This document shows positions 33,718 to 42,639 of a stretch of 48,849 bases of DNA, piece after piece (the first letter of the stretch is position 1; every line of letters begins with the position of its first letter). The translations under genes and the position numbers were made by a program. This DNA is from an uncultured Clostridia bacterium (GTDB taxonomy: Bacteria > Bacillota > Clostridia > RUG12999): contig CAKVOK010000021.1 in assembly GCA_934792465.1 (NCBI GenBank), forward strand, positions 1-48,849, given 5' to 3'. The notes below the pieces were generated by a model. It was not told the origin of the DNA. It searched no databases and worked only from the letters and a program-made list of their open reading frames with translations.

Positions 33718-35011
33718 TTTTTATAACCTTAACCTTATTTATTTTTTTATCGTCTGCGTCCGCAATCTCAAAAACCGTGTTTTCAAAAACGACTTTTTCG
33801 CCGGCTTCGGGCATTTTGTCCATAAGATTTATCAAAAATCCGCCTACGGTATCTGCGCCGAAATCCTCTTCATCCTCATCGGATATTTCGATATCCGCAA
33901 GCTCGCATACATCGCTCATCGGCTCTGCGCCGTCAACATAGAAAGTATTTTCGTCCACAACCTCCGTACCCGTTTCCTCATCATCATATTCGTCCTGGAT
34001 ATTTCCGAGAATGGATTCTATCAAATCCTCCATCGTTACAATACCGGCAGTACCGCCGTATTCATCAACAACAACCGCCATATGCAATTTATTCTTCTGC
34101 ATTTCTGAGAAAAGCTCGTTTGCCAGCTTCGATTGCGGCACAAAATACGGTTTTATCATATGGTCGTTTATGTTAAATTCTCCGCCGCCGTCCTTTATAT
34201 ACGAAAGAATTGATTTAATATGCAGTATTCCCCTGATATTATCGAGATTCTCCCTGTATACGGGGATTCTTGTATATCCCTCTTCGGACGCAACCGCAAG
34301 AATCTCTTCATACGAAGCGTCAAGAGGAACTGCCACAACGTCCGTTCTGTGCGTCATAACTCTGTTGACAGCCGTATCGTTAAATTCAAACACATTGTTT
34401 ATCATTACTCTTTCGGTTTCCGGAATTGCACCCGTTTCCTCGCCCTCTTCGACCATCTGACGTATCTCCTCTTCCGTTACGCTGTCGTCTATGCTGTTCG
34501 GGTCAACCCCAAACAGTCGGAGCATAAGATTCGTTATATGACTTACCAAAAAGCAAAAAGGATTCAGCACCCACATCACGGCATAAACCGGAATTATAAG
34601 TGCAGACAGTGCCTTTTCGGGGTTTTTGTACGCCAATCTTTTCGGAAGCTGAAACGCCGCAACAGGACCCAAAAGTGCCGCAGCCGTAAAGCCTATCACG
34701 CTCTCGAAAATATTTCTGCCAAACAAAAACACGCTGAAAACAGCTATGCTTATAACGAAAAACAGCTGCGAAATCTGCCGTGCCTTTTCCGGCACAAGTC
34801 CGTCCCTCTCCGGCAGTTTAAAGGCAAAATCCGCTCCGCGAACATCGTCCTCCGCCATTTTTTTCAGCTGCTTGTCCCCCGCAATTCCCGCAGCATAAGC
34901 CACGGCATAAAACAATCCCGAAACAACAAGCAACAAAACAAACAAAATAATTACGTATGCCGGAGATAAAGCAAAGCCGCACCCCGGCGCTGTACTATCC
35001 GATAACATCAT
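33692..35011 (-). CDS. CNNM/CorC-type membrane protein with CBS pair
   Basis: The 439-aa 'hemolysin C-like' protein has an N-terminal CNNM (DUF21) membrane domain with about four helices (residues ~10-185), two CBS domains (RVMTHRTDVVAVPLDASYEE; MAVVVDEYGGTAGIVTMEDL, residues ~215-340) and a C-terminal CorC_HlyC domain (residues ~350-430). The family is linked to Mg2+ homeostasis or efflux. It begins with two Met codons behind AAAGGAG at 35011. It sits in the rnjA-DUF975-CNNM-dtd unit. Confidence 0.92.
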   Translation of the reverse strand: MMLSDSTAPGCGFALSPAYVIILFVLLLVVSGLFYAVAYAAGIAGDKQLKKMAEDDVRGADFAFKLPERDGLVPEKARQISQLFFVISIAVFSVFLFGRNIFESVIGFTAAALLGPVAAFQLPKRLAYKNPEKALSALIIPVYAVMWVLNPFCFLVSHITNLMLRLFGVDPNSIDDSVTEEEIRQMVEEGEETGAIPETERVMINNVFEFNDTAVNRVMTHRTDVVAVPLDASYEEILAVASEEGYTRIPVYRENLDNIRGILHIKSILSYIKDGGGEFNINDHMIKPYFVPQSKLANELFSEMQKNKLHMAVVVDEYGGTAGIVTMEDLIESILGNIQDEYDDEETGTEVVDENTFYVDGAEPMSDVCELADIEISDEDEEDFGADTVGGFLINLMDKMPEAGEKVVFENTVFEIADADDKKINKVKVIKNESCTSES

Positions 35012-35035
35012 TTTCTCCTTTCAGAATCAAACACT

Positions 35036-35758
35036 TTAATTTTTGTCCAAATCTTTAAACAGCTCCGCCGCAGACAAGCGCATATAAGGCGCAATCCATA
35101 CAAATCCTATTCCGAGCGTTAATATACCGAGCAAAAACCACAGTATAAACGACAGATAAAATCCGAAAATCTTTCCTCGCTTTTTCGACGATATTCTGAG
35201 CGTTTTCCCTATAGCCATTCCGGCGGATATATCGCCGTAGGTTTCAAGTACATATGTAAGCGGCGCATATGCCATGAGCGTATATATTATCACAATAAGC
35301 TCAATCAGCATAACGGCTGCCGCTCCGAATATCCCGTTTCCGCCGAGAAGCTTGTATGCCGCAAAAGAAAGCACATTGAATATTGTACTTTCGAGTATGA
35401 TAATTCCGAACGGCACTGCCGCTGCAGCACCCCTGACATTCAGCTTCTTGTATGCGCAGAATATCTTATCTATAACGGGTCTTTTTCCGCAGACTTTCGC
35501 CGTGAAATACATTCCCTCGCCTACGCATACGGGCAGATATACGAAAACAGCCGCCGCAAGATACAGGAGTCCGAATATTCCCGAAAAAATCCCGTTATAA
35601 TTATCATCCATATTCTGAATACACATAAACTGTATCGTAAATATAACGAGTGCCGGTGTGGATTTTATCACAAACGACGCAAGTCCCGCACCGACGCATC
35701 CCGATACATTGCCTTTATATGCACCCTTTGCTTTTTTCTTAATTTCTTTAAAAGACAT
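35036..35758 (-). CDS. DUF975 family membrane protein
   Basis: The 240-aa protein begins MSFKEIKKKAKGAYKGN, the typical DUF975 opening. It contains about five hydrophobic helices, among them CVGAGLASFVIKSTPALVIF, GLLYLAAAVFVYLPVCV, FGIIILESTIFNVLSFAAY, AAVMLIELIVIIYTLMAY and IFGFYLSFILWFLLGILTLG. The function of the family is not known. ATG 35758 has AAAGG at a good distance. It lies between rnjA (42-nt gap) and the CNNM gene (24-nt gap). Confidence 0.85.
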   Translation of the reverse strand: MSFKEIKKKAKGAYKGNVSGCVGAGLASFVIKSTPALVIFTIQFMCIQNMDDNYNGIFSGIFGLLYLAAAVFVYLPVCVGEGMYFTAKVCGKRPVIDKIFCAYKKLNVRGAAAAVPFGIIILESTIFNVLSFAAYKLLGGNGIFGAAAVMLIELIVIIYTLMAYAPLTYVLETYGDISAGMAIGKTLRISSKKRGKIFGFYLSFILWFLLGILTLGIGFVWIAPYMRLSAAELFKDLDKN

Positions 35759-35800
35759 GATACTCAGCCTTTCCATATTTTTTTATCACCGTATCGGGGC

Positions 35801-37468
35801 TTATACCTCCATTATAACCGGTAATATCATCGGATTTCGTTTTGTATTGTTATACAGGAACGATGACAAATCGTTCTTAATCTCTGTTTTCAGCGTAGCC
35901 CAATCCGTAACGCCGTTTTGTGCGCAGTTATTCACGGAAACCTTTACAATATCCCTGATACTGTCCATGAGATTTTCGGATTCGCGCACATAAACAAATC
36001 CTCTGGAAATAATATCCGGGTCGGAAACCGGAGCTTTCGTTTCGCTCGAAATAGTTATTATAACCACTATCAGACCGTCCTGTGCAAGGTGTTTTCTGTC
36101 CCGCAGAACTATATTGCCGACGTCGCCCACTCCCAGACCGTCCACAAGGATACGTCCGGACGGAACGGTCGTTGCAATCTTTGCCGTTCTTCCGTCAAGT
36201 TCAAGCACCTGTCCGATATTCATTATAAATATATTTTCTTTCGGTATGCCTACTTTTTCCGCAAGCCTTGCATGGGTTTCCAGATGTCTGTATTCACCGT
36301 GCATCGGGATAAAGAATTTCGGCTGAGTCACTGCAAGCATTATTTTCAGCTCTTCCTGGCACGCATGACCGGATACGTGTACCTCGTCCAAAGCCTCATA
36401 AATTACCTCTGCGCCGTGTTTAAACAGTTCGTCTATCACCTTTGCAACCAGCTTTTCGTTTCCCGGTATCGGGTTTGCGCTGATAATTACCAAATCGTTT
36501 CTTGTAATTTCAACTTTTTTATGTCCGGCAAATGCCATTCTTGAAAGTGCGCTCATCGGTTCGCCCTGGCTTCCCGTTGTGCAGAGTACCACCTGATGCG
36601 GTTTATATTTATTTATATCGTCAAGCGATATAAGTGTTCCCTTGGGAATATCCATATATCCGAGAGTCATCGCAACTTCTACGATATTTTCCATGCTTCT
36701 GCCGGATACCGCAACCTTTCTGCCGTATTTTACCGCAGAATTTATTACCTGCTGCACCCTATGAATATTTGAAGCAAAGGTCGCAACAATAATTCTTTGT
36801 TTCGTATGGTTCGCAAATATTCCGTCAAAAGTTTCTCCCACAGTCGATTCCGACATCGTATATCCTCTGCGTTCAACGTTCGTACTGTCCGAAAGCAGTG
36901 CCAAAACGCCCTCTCTGCCGAGTTCGCCCAAGCGTCCCAAATCTATCATGCTGCCCGCTATCGGCGTGCAATCTATTTTGAAGTCTCCCGTATGGATTAC
37001 AACGCCCTCCGGCGTGTGTATAGCAAGCGCAACAGCGTCCGCAATACTGTGATTTGAGCGGATAAATTCAACACTGAAATTTCCTATCTTCACAATGTCC
37101 GAGGCTTTCACGCACACAAGCTTCACTTTGGAAAGCATTCCGTGTTCTTTGAGCTTCGTTTCCACCAATCCGAGCGTAAGCCTTGTTCCGTATACCGGAA
37201 CGTCAAGCTCTCTCAGCACATAAGGCAGTGCGCCTATATGGTCCTCATGACCGTGCGTTAATATTATCGCCCTTATCTTATCTTTGTTTTTCTTCAAATA
37301 TGTTATGTCCGGAATTACCATATCCACTCCGAGCAAATCATCATCCGGAAATGCCATACCCGAATCAATCACTATGATATCGCGTCCGCATTCATAAACA
37401 TACATATTTTTTCCAATTTCGCCAAGTCCTCCCAACGAAACCAATCTTAATTTTGGTTTTCGTGCCAA
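35801..37468 (-). CDS. rnjA: Ribonuclease J
   Basis: A metallo-beta-lactamase/beta-CASP RNase with 5'-exo- and endonuclease activity, central to mRNA decay and rRNA maturation. The active site HGHEDHIGALPY (about residue 75), HTGDFKID, SGRSMENIVEVAMTLG and SGHACQEELK are all present. I chose TTG 37468, 7 nt after GGAGGTG, because it gives 555 aa, the family's usual length, and the normal start ARKPKLRLVSLGGLGEIGKN. A GTG/ATG extension to 37516 would have no RBS. Confidence 0.96.
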   Translation of the reverse strand: MARKPKLRLVSLGGLGEIGKNMYVYECGRDIIVIDSGMAFPDDDLLGVDMVIPDITYLKKNKDKIRAIILTHGHEDHIGALPYVLRELDVPVYGTRLTLGLVETKLKEHGMLSKVKLVCVKASDIVKIGNFSVEFIRSNHSIADAVALAIHTPEGVVIHTGDFKIDCTPIAGSMIDLGRLGELGREGVLALLSDSTNVERRGYTMSESTVGETFDGIFANHTKQRIIVATFASNIHRVQQVINSAVKYGRKVAVSGRSMENIVEVAMTLGYMDIPKGTLISLDDINKYKPHQVVLCTTGSQGEPMSALSRMAFAGHKKVEITRNDLVIISANPIPGNEKLVAKVIDELFKHGAEVIYEALDEVHVSGHACQEELKIMLAVTQPKFFIPMHGEYRHLETHARLAEKVGIPKENIFIMNIGQVLELDGRTAKIATTVPSGRILVDGLGVGDVGNIVLRDRKHLAQDGLIVVIITISSETKAPVSDPDIISRGFVYVRESENLMDSIRDIVKVSVNNCAQNGVTDWATLKTEIKNDLSSFLYNNTKRNPMILPVIMEV

Positions 37469-37637
37469 AAAAATACACCTCCGTAATTTCTCAAAAATCA
37501 TACGTCGGACAATCATCGCCCGACAGCTTAATTATAGTATCATTTTAATTTTTTGTTCCGGTCAAAAAATTTATTATTGAAAAATTTTACACATACCTGT
37601 AAAATTTTATTCCAATCAAATTTAGTATACCTCGATT

Positions 37638-39638
37638 TTACCAAAAAATGAATTTGCAAATATTATACACAACATATGCCGCAACCCATGCGGCAGACGT
37701 TTGATAAAGCATCGCAAACACTGCGGTTTTCAAGCCGCCGATTTCACGTTTTATAACCGAGAATGCCGCAACGCACGGCATATAAAGCAGCGTAAACACC
37801 AAAAACGAAACTGCGCCGGCAGGTGTAAACATCTGCGTGAGTGCTTCCGTGATGCGATCCGCTCCCGTTAAAACGGCAAACGTGCTTATAACCGTTTCTT
37901 TCGCCGTAAGTCCGGTCAAAAGTGCCGCAACGGCTCTCCAATCGCCGAAGCCGAGCGGTCTGAATATCGGAACCGCCGTTCGCCCTATCGCCGCAATCAG
38001 GCTTTTCGACGAATCGTTTGTCCAATTGAAGCTTGTATCAAAATTTTGCAATGCCCATATTATTATCGATGCAAGAAATATTATTGTAAACGCTTTTTGT
38101 ATAAAATCTTTCGCCCTGTCGCACATATGCAAAAACACACTGCGCACAGACGGTATTCTGTATGCCGGCAGCTCCATTACAAACGGCACGGGACTGCCCC
38201 CAAACACCGTATCTTTGAGCAAATACCCCGAGATTGCCGCAGCAGCCATGCCGAACACATAAAGCAATATCATCACAAGTGCATGGTTTCTGCCGAAAAA
38301 TGCCGTTGCAAACACCGTATATACAGGCAGCTTCGCACTGCACGACATAAACGGAATCAACATTACCGTCATCTTTTTATCTCTCTCACTTGAAAGCGTT
38401 CTCGTTGCCATGACAGCCGGCACGCTGCACCCGAAGCCTATCAGCATAGGCACAAAGGATTTTCCCGAAAGGCCTATTTTTCTCAGCGGTTTATCCATAA
38501 CAAACGCAATCCGTGCCATATATCCGCTGTCCTCCAGCATAGACAGGAAGAAGAACAGCACCAATACGGACGGCATAAACGAAAGCACACTTCCCACACC
38601 GGCAATCACTCCGTCCAAAACAAGAGAATGAAGTCCGGAATTTATATTTGCCGCAGTCATAGCGGAATCTGCCGCCATTTTAATGCCTAAAACGGCGTTT
38701 TCCAAAATGCCGTTCAGAAATCTGCCGGCAACGCCGAAAGTAAGCCGGAATACGGCAAGCATAATGCCGAAAAACAGCGGTATCGCAAGATATTTGTTCG
38801 TAAGCACCCTATCTATCCTGACGGAACGCATTTGCTCCCTCGTTTCGCCGTGTTTTACAACGTTTTTGTCGCATATTCGCCGTATAAACGAATAGCGCAT
38901 ATCCGCAAGCGCCGCTTCTCTGTCCGTACCCAAAGACATTTCCATACATTCCATAATATGTTCGATTATATCCGCTTCAGCTTTGCCGATACCGAGAGTC
39001 TTGCTCATAAGCTCATCGCCCTCTGCAAGCTTCGTTGCGGCAAACCTCACGGGGATACCCGCAGCATTCGCCTTGTCCTCTATGAGATGCGCCGTTGAAT
39101 GAATTGCTTTATGTACAGGTCCGCTGCAAAAATCGTTTTTCATCGGCAGCCGTTTCTGTTCCGCCGTCTTTGTCGCACGCTCAACAAGCTCGTCTATCCC
39201 CTCGTTTCTGCTCGCCGATATTGGTATGACGGGAACTCCGAGTTCGTTTTCCAAGCCTTTTGCATCAATATAATTTCCGTTTGCCCGAACCTCGTCCATC
39301 ATATTAAGCGCCAAAACCATGGGTATATCAAGCTCCGTAAGCTGCATTGTCAGATACAGATTTCTTTCTATATTCGTAGCGTCCAGAATATTGATTATTC
39401 CGTCTACATCGGAATTTAAGAGGAAATCTCTCGTCACAATTTCCTCCGCCGTATACGGCGAAAGAGAATAAATCCCAGGCAAATCCACAACGATACTGCC
39501 TTTTTCCCCTTTTATTTCTCCGTCTTTTCTTTCCACAGTCACTCCCGGGAAATTGCCGACGTGCCGGTTGCTTCCCGTGAGTACGTTGAACAGCGTGGTT
39601 TTTCCGCAGTTTTGATTTCCTATAAGTGCAAATATCAC
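37638..39638 (-). CDS. feoB: Ferrous iron transporter FeoB
   Basis: A 666-aa Fe2+ transporter with an N-terminal G domain: G1 GNQNCGKTTLFNVLTG (residues 7-22), DLPGIYSLSPYT (G3), LNMMDE (G4). The membrane domain has two Gate motifs (FGCSVPAVMATRTL and LTGLTAKETVISTFAV) with the conserved cysteine. The C-terminus ends after the last helix without the Cys-rich FeoC-like tail. GTG 39638 overlaps the feoA stop (GTGA), so the two are translationally coupled. Confidence 0.97.
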   Translation of the reverse strand: MIFALIGNQNCGKTTLFNVLTGSNRHVGNFPGVTVERKDGEIKGEKGSIVVDLPGIYSLSPYTAEEIVTRDFLLNSDVDGIINILDATNIERNLYLTMQLTELDIPMVLALNMMDEVRANGNYIDAKGLENELGVPVIPISASRNEGIDELVERATKTAEQKRLPMKNDFCSGPVHKAIHSTAHLIEDKANAAGIPVRFAATKLAEGDELMSKTLGIGKAEADIIEHIMECMEMSLGTDREAALADMRYSFIRRICDKNVVKHGETREQMRSVRIDRVLTNKYLAIPLFFGIMLAVFRLTFGVAGRFLNGILENAVLGIKMAADSAMTAANINSGLHSLVLDGVIAGVGSVLSFMPSVLVLFFFLSMLEDSGYMARIAFVMDKPLRKIGLSGKSFVPMLIGFGCSVPAVMATRTLSSERDKKMTVMLIPFMSCSAKLPVYTVFATAFFGRNHALVMILLYVFGMAAAAISGYLLKDTVFGGSPVPFVMELPAYRIPSVRSVFLHMCDRAKDFIQKAFTIIFLASIIIWALQNFDTSFNWTNDSSKSLIAAIGRTAVPIFRPLGFGDWRAVAALLTGLTAKETVISTFAVLTGADRITEALTQMFTPAGAVSFLVFTLLYMPCVAAFSVIKREIGGLKTAVFAMLYQTSAAWVAAYVVYNICKFIFW

Positions 39639-39868
39639 GCATTTCCCACCTCATCAATCTCGATAATCATTGCGTCTTCTTTTCTTATAGTAAGCTCATA
39701 ACCCCGCAAAAAAAGCTCTATCGGGTCTCCAAGCGGTGCTGTTTTGCGCACCGTAACCAATGTTTTCGGAGTAAGTCCCATATCAAGCATGCGCCGCCTC
39801 AATGCGCCCTCTCCGTTTACCTTTGTAATGATTCCGCTTCTTCCTGCTCCAAGTTCATTTAAATACAA
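39635..39868 (-). CDS. feoA: FeoA, ferrous iron transport accessory protein
   Basis: A 77-aa SH3-like protein required for FeoB activity. The pattern LNELGAGRSGIITKVNGEGALRRRMLDMGL followed by PLGDPIELFLRGYELTIRKEDA is classic FeoA. The start is TTG 39868 behind AGGGGTGA. It lies 15 nt after ybaK and is coupled to feoB by the 4-nt overlap. Confidence 0.94.
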   Translation of the reverse strand: MYLNELGAGRSGIITKVNGEGALRRRMLDMGLTPKTLVTVRKTAPLGDPIELFLRGYELTIRKEDAMIIEIDEVGNA

Positions 39869-39883
39869 CTTGTCACCCCTTAT

Positions 39884-40372
39884 TTATTCTATGCGGTCGG
39901 GAAGAAGTATATCCTCAAATTTTGCACCTATAACTTCTGCAAGCACACACGGGTTTATCTCTATCTGATACCCGATTTTTCCTGCGCTCACAGCAAAGCT
40001 TTCAAGCGTTTCCGCCTGTTTGTCTATCACTGTTTCAAACTGTTTTTTCATTCCTACGGGACTGCATCCGCCTCTGATATATCCCGTTATCTTGTTAATA
40101 TCCTTGACGTGAATCATCTCAACGCTTTTTTCGCCTACGCTTTTCGCCGCTTTCTTCAAATCAAGCTCGCCGTCCACACGGATTACAAAAACGAAATAAT
40201 TTCCGCTTTTGCCTTTCGTAACAAGCGTTTTATACACTCTGTCATACGGCAGACCTATTTTTTTCGCAACGCTTATTCCGTCGATGTTTTCGTCTGCGGC
40301 ATACGAATGTGCCTCAAACGGCACTTTTTTCGCCTGCAAAATACGAACTGCGTTCGTCTTGAATTCAGCCAT
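39884..40372 (-). CDS. ybaK: YbaK/EbsC family Cys-tRNA(Pro) deacylase
   Basis: A 162-aa trans-editing enzyme that hydrolyses Cys-tRNA(Pro). Motifs: FEAHSYAADENIDGISVAKKIGL near the N-terminus, VYKTLVTKGKSGNYFVFVI with the essential Lys (about residue 48), and YIRGGCSPVGMKKQF. It starts ATG 40372 and is the first gene of ybaK-feoA-feoB. The link to iron uptake is by position only. Confidence 0.94.
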   Translation of the reverse strand: MAEFKTNAVRILQAKKVPFEAHSYAADENIDGISVAKKIGLPYDRVYKTLVTKGKSGNYFVFVIRVDGELDLKKAAKSVGEKSVEMIHVKDINKITGYIRGGCSPVGMKKQFETVIDKQAETLESFAVSAGKIGYQIEINPCVLAEVIGAKFEDILLPDRIE

Positions 40373-40458
40373 AAATTCTCATAGCCTTTCTGTCCGCAGC
40401 GAATTTGCCGGGCATATCCGCTGCGAACCGCCGAATACGCCCGTATGTACAACCGCCG

Positions 40459-40491
40459 CCCCCGACAGCCTGGAATTTTTTCTGTCGGGGG
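40459..40491 (-). terminator. Stem-loop ending the HprK/PqqD/peptidase/peptide operon
   Basis: Perfect 10-bp arms CCCCCGACAG (40459-40468) and its complement (40482-40491), with A/T in the loop. No T-run follows on the minus strand. A second dyad, CGCAGCG/CGCTGCG, lies between it and ybaK (about 40396-40428). Confidence 0.55.
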
Positions 40492-40508
40492 ACCGGTATT
40501 GTTTCTGC

Positions 40509-40661
40509 TTAAAATTTTTCTTCACGTGCGGAGCTTATATTCTGCGCAAGGCTTTTCAGCTCCTCCACATTGTTAAATGCCGCTCCGCTCTGAATTATCG
40601 TTTCCTGAATAAACGACGGAAGCGACTTGAAATACATTTCCGTATCGCTTTCAAACTTCAT
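40509..40661 (-). CDS. 50-aa peptide, possible RiPP precursor
   Basis: The complete frame starts MKFESDTEMYFKSLPSFIQE and ends NISSAREEKF. It is acidic at the N-terminus and amphipathic, with no Cys and no double-Gly, and contains Ser/Thr/Asn residues toward the C-terminus. GAGGTGATGG is a good RBS. It is the last gene of the HprK-like/PqqD/S24-S26 operon, 21 nt downstream of the peptidase. The family is not recognised. As a small frame next to an RRE protein and a peptidase it is the natural precursor candidate, but it could equally be a small regulator or chaperone-type protein. Confidence 0.6.
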   Translation of the reverse strand: MKFESDTEMYFKSLPSFIQETIIQSGAAFNNVEELKSLAQNISSAREEKF

Positions 40662-40682
40662 AAAGCCATCACCTCGGCTTTA

Positions 40683-41147
40683 TTATGTCCGTTTCTTTTT
40701 CAGTTTATTCCTGCGGATTCTCATTACCGTTTTCATCATCTGCGGACGAAGCGGTATAAAGTTCGTCCAGATATGCACAACCGCATTATATTTAAAATCC
40801 GCAGCGTCGATTTTCTTTCCTTTTCGTTCCAGCGATATTGCCGCCGCAATAATCTGATCCTTGCGTATCGGATATTCTATATCCGTCTGGTTATCTCCGC
40901 AAAGCTTAAAGCAGCCGTTTTTCGTTCCCACGATTCTGTGGAGAACATAATGACCGTCGTCACGCCTGTAAAGTATTATATCATACTTTTTGTATGCGTC
41001 CTTTTTCTCGAGAATAACGCTGTCCCTCTGCTCGATAAGAGTAGGGTACATACTCTGCCCTCTCACTTTAAACCTGACTTGTTTTCCGTTTTTCAGAGCT
41101 TCCTCAATGATGGGCATCATCTCCGAAATATCAACTTCATTCTTCAT
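40683..41147 (-). CDS. S24/S26 family peptidase
   Basis: The ~154-aa product has a signal-peptidase-like core: GQSMYPTLIEQRDSVIL with the catalytic Ser (about residue 30), DIILYRRDDGHYVLHRIVG and CGDNQTDIEYPI. A His (LHRIV) stands where bacterial type I enzymes have Lys, as in SipW/ER-type S26 peptidases. There is no clear N-terminal membrane anchor, so it may be cytosolic. I use ATG 41147 (MKNEVDISEMM), which overlaps the PqqD-like gene by 11 nt. Similar peptidases occur in RiPP-like loci with PqqD and HprK-like proteins. Confidence 0.85.
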   Translation of the reverse strand: MKNEVDISEMMPIIEEALKNGKQVRFKVRGQSMYPTLIEQRDSVILEKKDAYKKYDIILYRRDDGHYVLHRIVGTKNGCFKLCGDNQTDIEYPIRKDQIIAAAISLERKGKKIDAADFKYNAVVHIWTNFIPLRPQMMKTVMRIRRNKLKKKRT

Positions 41148-41412
41148 ATTCGAGTATTCCGTTTTTATCAAGAACGGCAATAAATTCGTCTATGTCTTTG
41201 CCGGCTTCTTCTTTTTCGACTCCGGTATATTCGTTCATCAGAGCTTCTGTAAGCTCATCATGCGTCTTATGCTCCGTCAGACATTTCCACAAAAACGCAC
41301 CCGTTTCATTAAGCGTTATCATACCGTTGAAATCCACAAGGTCATTGCCTACCGGAACAACTACATTGCTGCCGGCAAGGTTTCTTAAAACAAATGTATT
41401 TTTAACTTTCAT
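41137..41412 (-). CDS. PqqD family protein (RiPP recognition element)
   Basis: The 91-aa product matches PqqD: three N-terminal beta strands (FVLRNLAGSNVVVPVG, DFNGMITLNETGAFLWKCL) and a helical C-terminal half (THDELTEALMNEYTG ... DIDEFIAVLDKNGILE). PqqD proteins bind leader peptides and present them to modifying enzymes. No radical SAM, YcaO or cyclase gene lies nearby. ATG 41412 has GGAGAT 8-9 nt upstream. It lies 39 nt after the kinase-like gene and overlaps the peptidase gene. Confidence 0.87.
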   Translation of the reverse strand: MKVKNTFVLRNLAGSNVVVPVGNDLVDFNGMITLNETGAFLWKCLTEHKTHDELTEALMNEYTGVEKEEAGKDIDEFIAVLDKNGILEYEE

Positions 41413-41451
41413 AGTCTTTATCTCCATTCCGCCGCACTGCACGGCACAAAT

Positions 41452-42315
41452 TTATTTTCCGAAAACAGTGTCTTTAACAAGCTGTGCCGCCTCGTGCGAT
41501 ATATTGCAGCCGAGAAGATACACAGGCACTGTCGTCAAAAGCTCCGATACATAATTCAGCGTTTTTTCGAGTTTGTCCTCGAAAACGGGGCGTTTCACCT
41601 CTCGCAGCACAAGAAACAGCGCTTCCTGCGGACTCAGCCTTCTGATATTGTTTTTCTCACTGCGGCTCAGCATAACAACCGCTTTGAGCGGTGCTGATAT
41701 ATTATGATTGATTTCGGTCTTTCCGCTCCACGGCGTACCGCAGATTGAAACACCGTTCTTGCCGAATTTCAGTGCCGGGCAATCGTCATTAATCATTGTA
41801 ACGTCATCGCCGAAGCATTCCTGCCAAAGCGACGTATGCGTAGACTTGCCCGTTCCGGACGGTGCGGAAAACATAATTCCGCCGCCCTTATACATAAGGC
41901 TCGACGCATGCATAACGATACCCGAATTTTCAAGCATAAAATATCTGAAAAGCTCTCCCAGCATATTCCTGCTGCGCACATCGTTATCCGCTCCGCCGTA
42001 TTTCACAACGTCAACCGCACGCATACGTGCTTCCGTAACCTTTTCATCAAACTCGATTGACGCTATGTACAAATCCTTTTTATGTATATCGAAAATACCG
42101 TATCCGCCGTCTTGCCTGTAATATTCTCTGTATCCGTCCTCGAATGCCGTAAGCTTTCCTTTCGGCGGTTCAATCTTCTCTTCTTCCGAATACTTAACTT
42201 TCAAATCCGCTTTTTCAAACGGTTCTGTCTCATATTCCGCAAGCCTATCCCTGAAATATTCCGAATCCGCTCCGCCGACCGAGATATTAAAGCCTGCAAT
42301 ATTATAATACCGCAT
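41452..42315 (-). CDS. HPr kinase/ScmC-like P-loop protein
   Basis: The 287-aa product has a divergent N-terminal half, then HASSLMYKGGGIMFSAPSGTGKSTHTSLW with a Walker A (about residue 150). VTMINDDCPAL follows as the likely acidic partner (about residue 175), and GTPWSGKTE and LFLVLREVKRPVF lie further on. This is the HprK-like fold seen in lasso-peptide tailoring kinases and in ScmC-type cassette proteins, not the true HPr kinase (HPrK), which is longer and carries a different signature. Predicted role: phosphorylation of a peptide or small substrate (inference). First gene of a four-gene operon. Confidence 0.85.
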   Translation of the reverse strand: MRYYNIAGFNISVGGADSEYFRDRLAEYETEPFEKADLKVKYSEEEKIEPPKGKLTAFEDGYREYYRQDGGYGIFDIHKKDLYIASIEFDEKVTEARMRAVDVVKYGGADNDVRSRNMLGELFRYFMLENSGIVMHASSLMYKGGGIMFSAPSGTGKSTHTSLWQECFGDDVTMINDDCPALKFGKNGVSICGTPWSGKTEINHNISAPLKAVVMLSRSEKNNIRRLSPQEALFLVLREVKRPVFEDKLEKTLNYVSELLTTVPVYLLGCNISHEAAQLVKDTVFGK

Positions 42316-42401
42316 AAAATTCTCCGCTCCGCCGCAAATACTTTCCCGTACCGTTGTTTGCGGCTATAGATTTTCAACATCTGCATATGCTCCTATATTA
42401 T

Positions 42402-42430
42402 ATTGTACCACAATCCCATATTTTTGTCAA
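42402..42430 (-). promoter_or_regulatory. Promoter of the HprK-like/PqqD operon
   Basis: Minus strand TTGACA (42430-42425), 17-bp spacer, TACAAT (42407-42402). The leader is about 80 nt. Confidence 0.82.
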
Positions 42431-42462
42431 TGATTTTTCGGAACTTTGCATCGCAAATAAAA

Positions 42463-42498
42463 AATAACCGCTGTATCAATCATACCACAGCAGCTATT
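42463..42498 (-). terminator. Terminator of the GGDEF gene 42640
   Basis: 11-bp arms (42463-42473/42488-42498) with two G-U pairs on the minus strand only, followed there by a T-rich run (TTATTTTTTATTT). Confidence 0.75.
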
Positions 42499-42505
42499 TC
42501 AATAA

Positions 42506-42610
42506 GGGGCTTTAGCCCCGTCATTCAACGTTTTCAGTGGGGGGGATTGTATCCCACCACTGAAAAAAATTAAGCGGAACCCGCCGCCGAAAGAGGCGGA
42601 GGACGTCTTA
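42506..42610. other. Intergenic hairpin cluster
   Basis: In the 324-bp gap between gene 42640 and the HprK-like gene: GGGGCT-tt-AGCCCC (42506-42519), TTTTCAGTGG...CCACTGAAAA with an inner GAT/ATC pair (42531-42566), and ATTAAG...CTTAAT enclosing CCGCC-gaaaga-GGCGG (about 42569-42611). The first resembles the ggggctttag start of R1. Confidence 0.65.
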
Positions 42611-42639
42611 ATTTAGTTATAAAACTTATACACTCCGCT

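Noticed and set aside
42201..42386. 61-codon frame with AGGAG upstream, ahead of the HprK-like gene
   Set aside because: It runs out of frame into the HprK-like N-terminus and has no family-like features. A short leader peptide is possible but nothing supports it.
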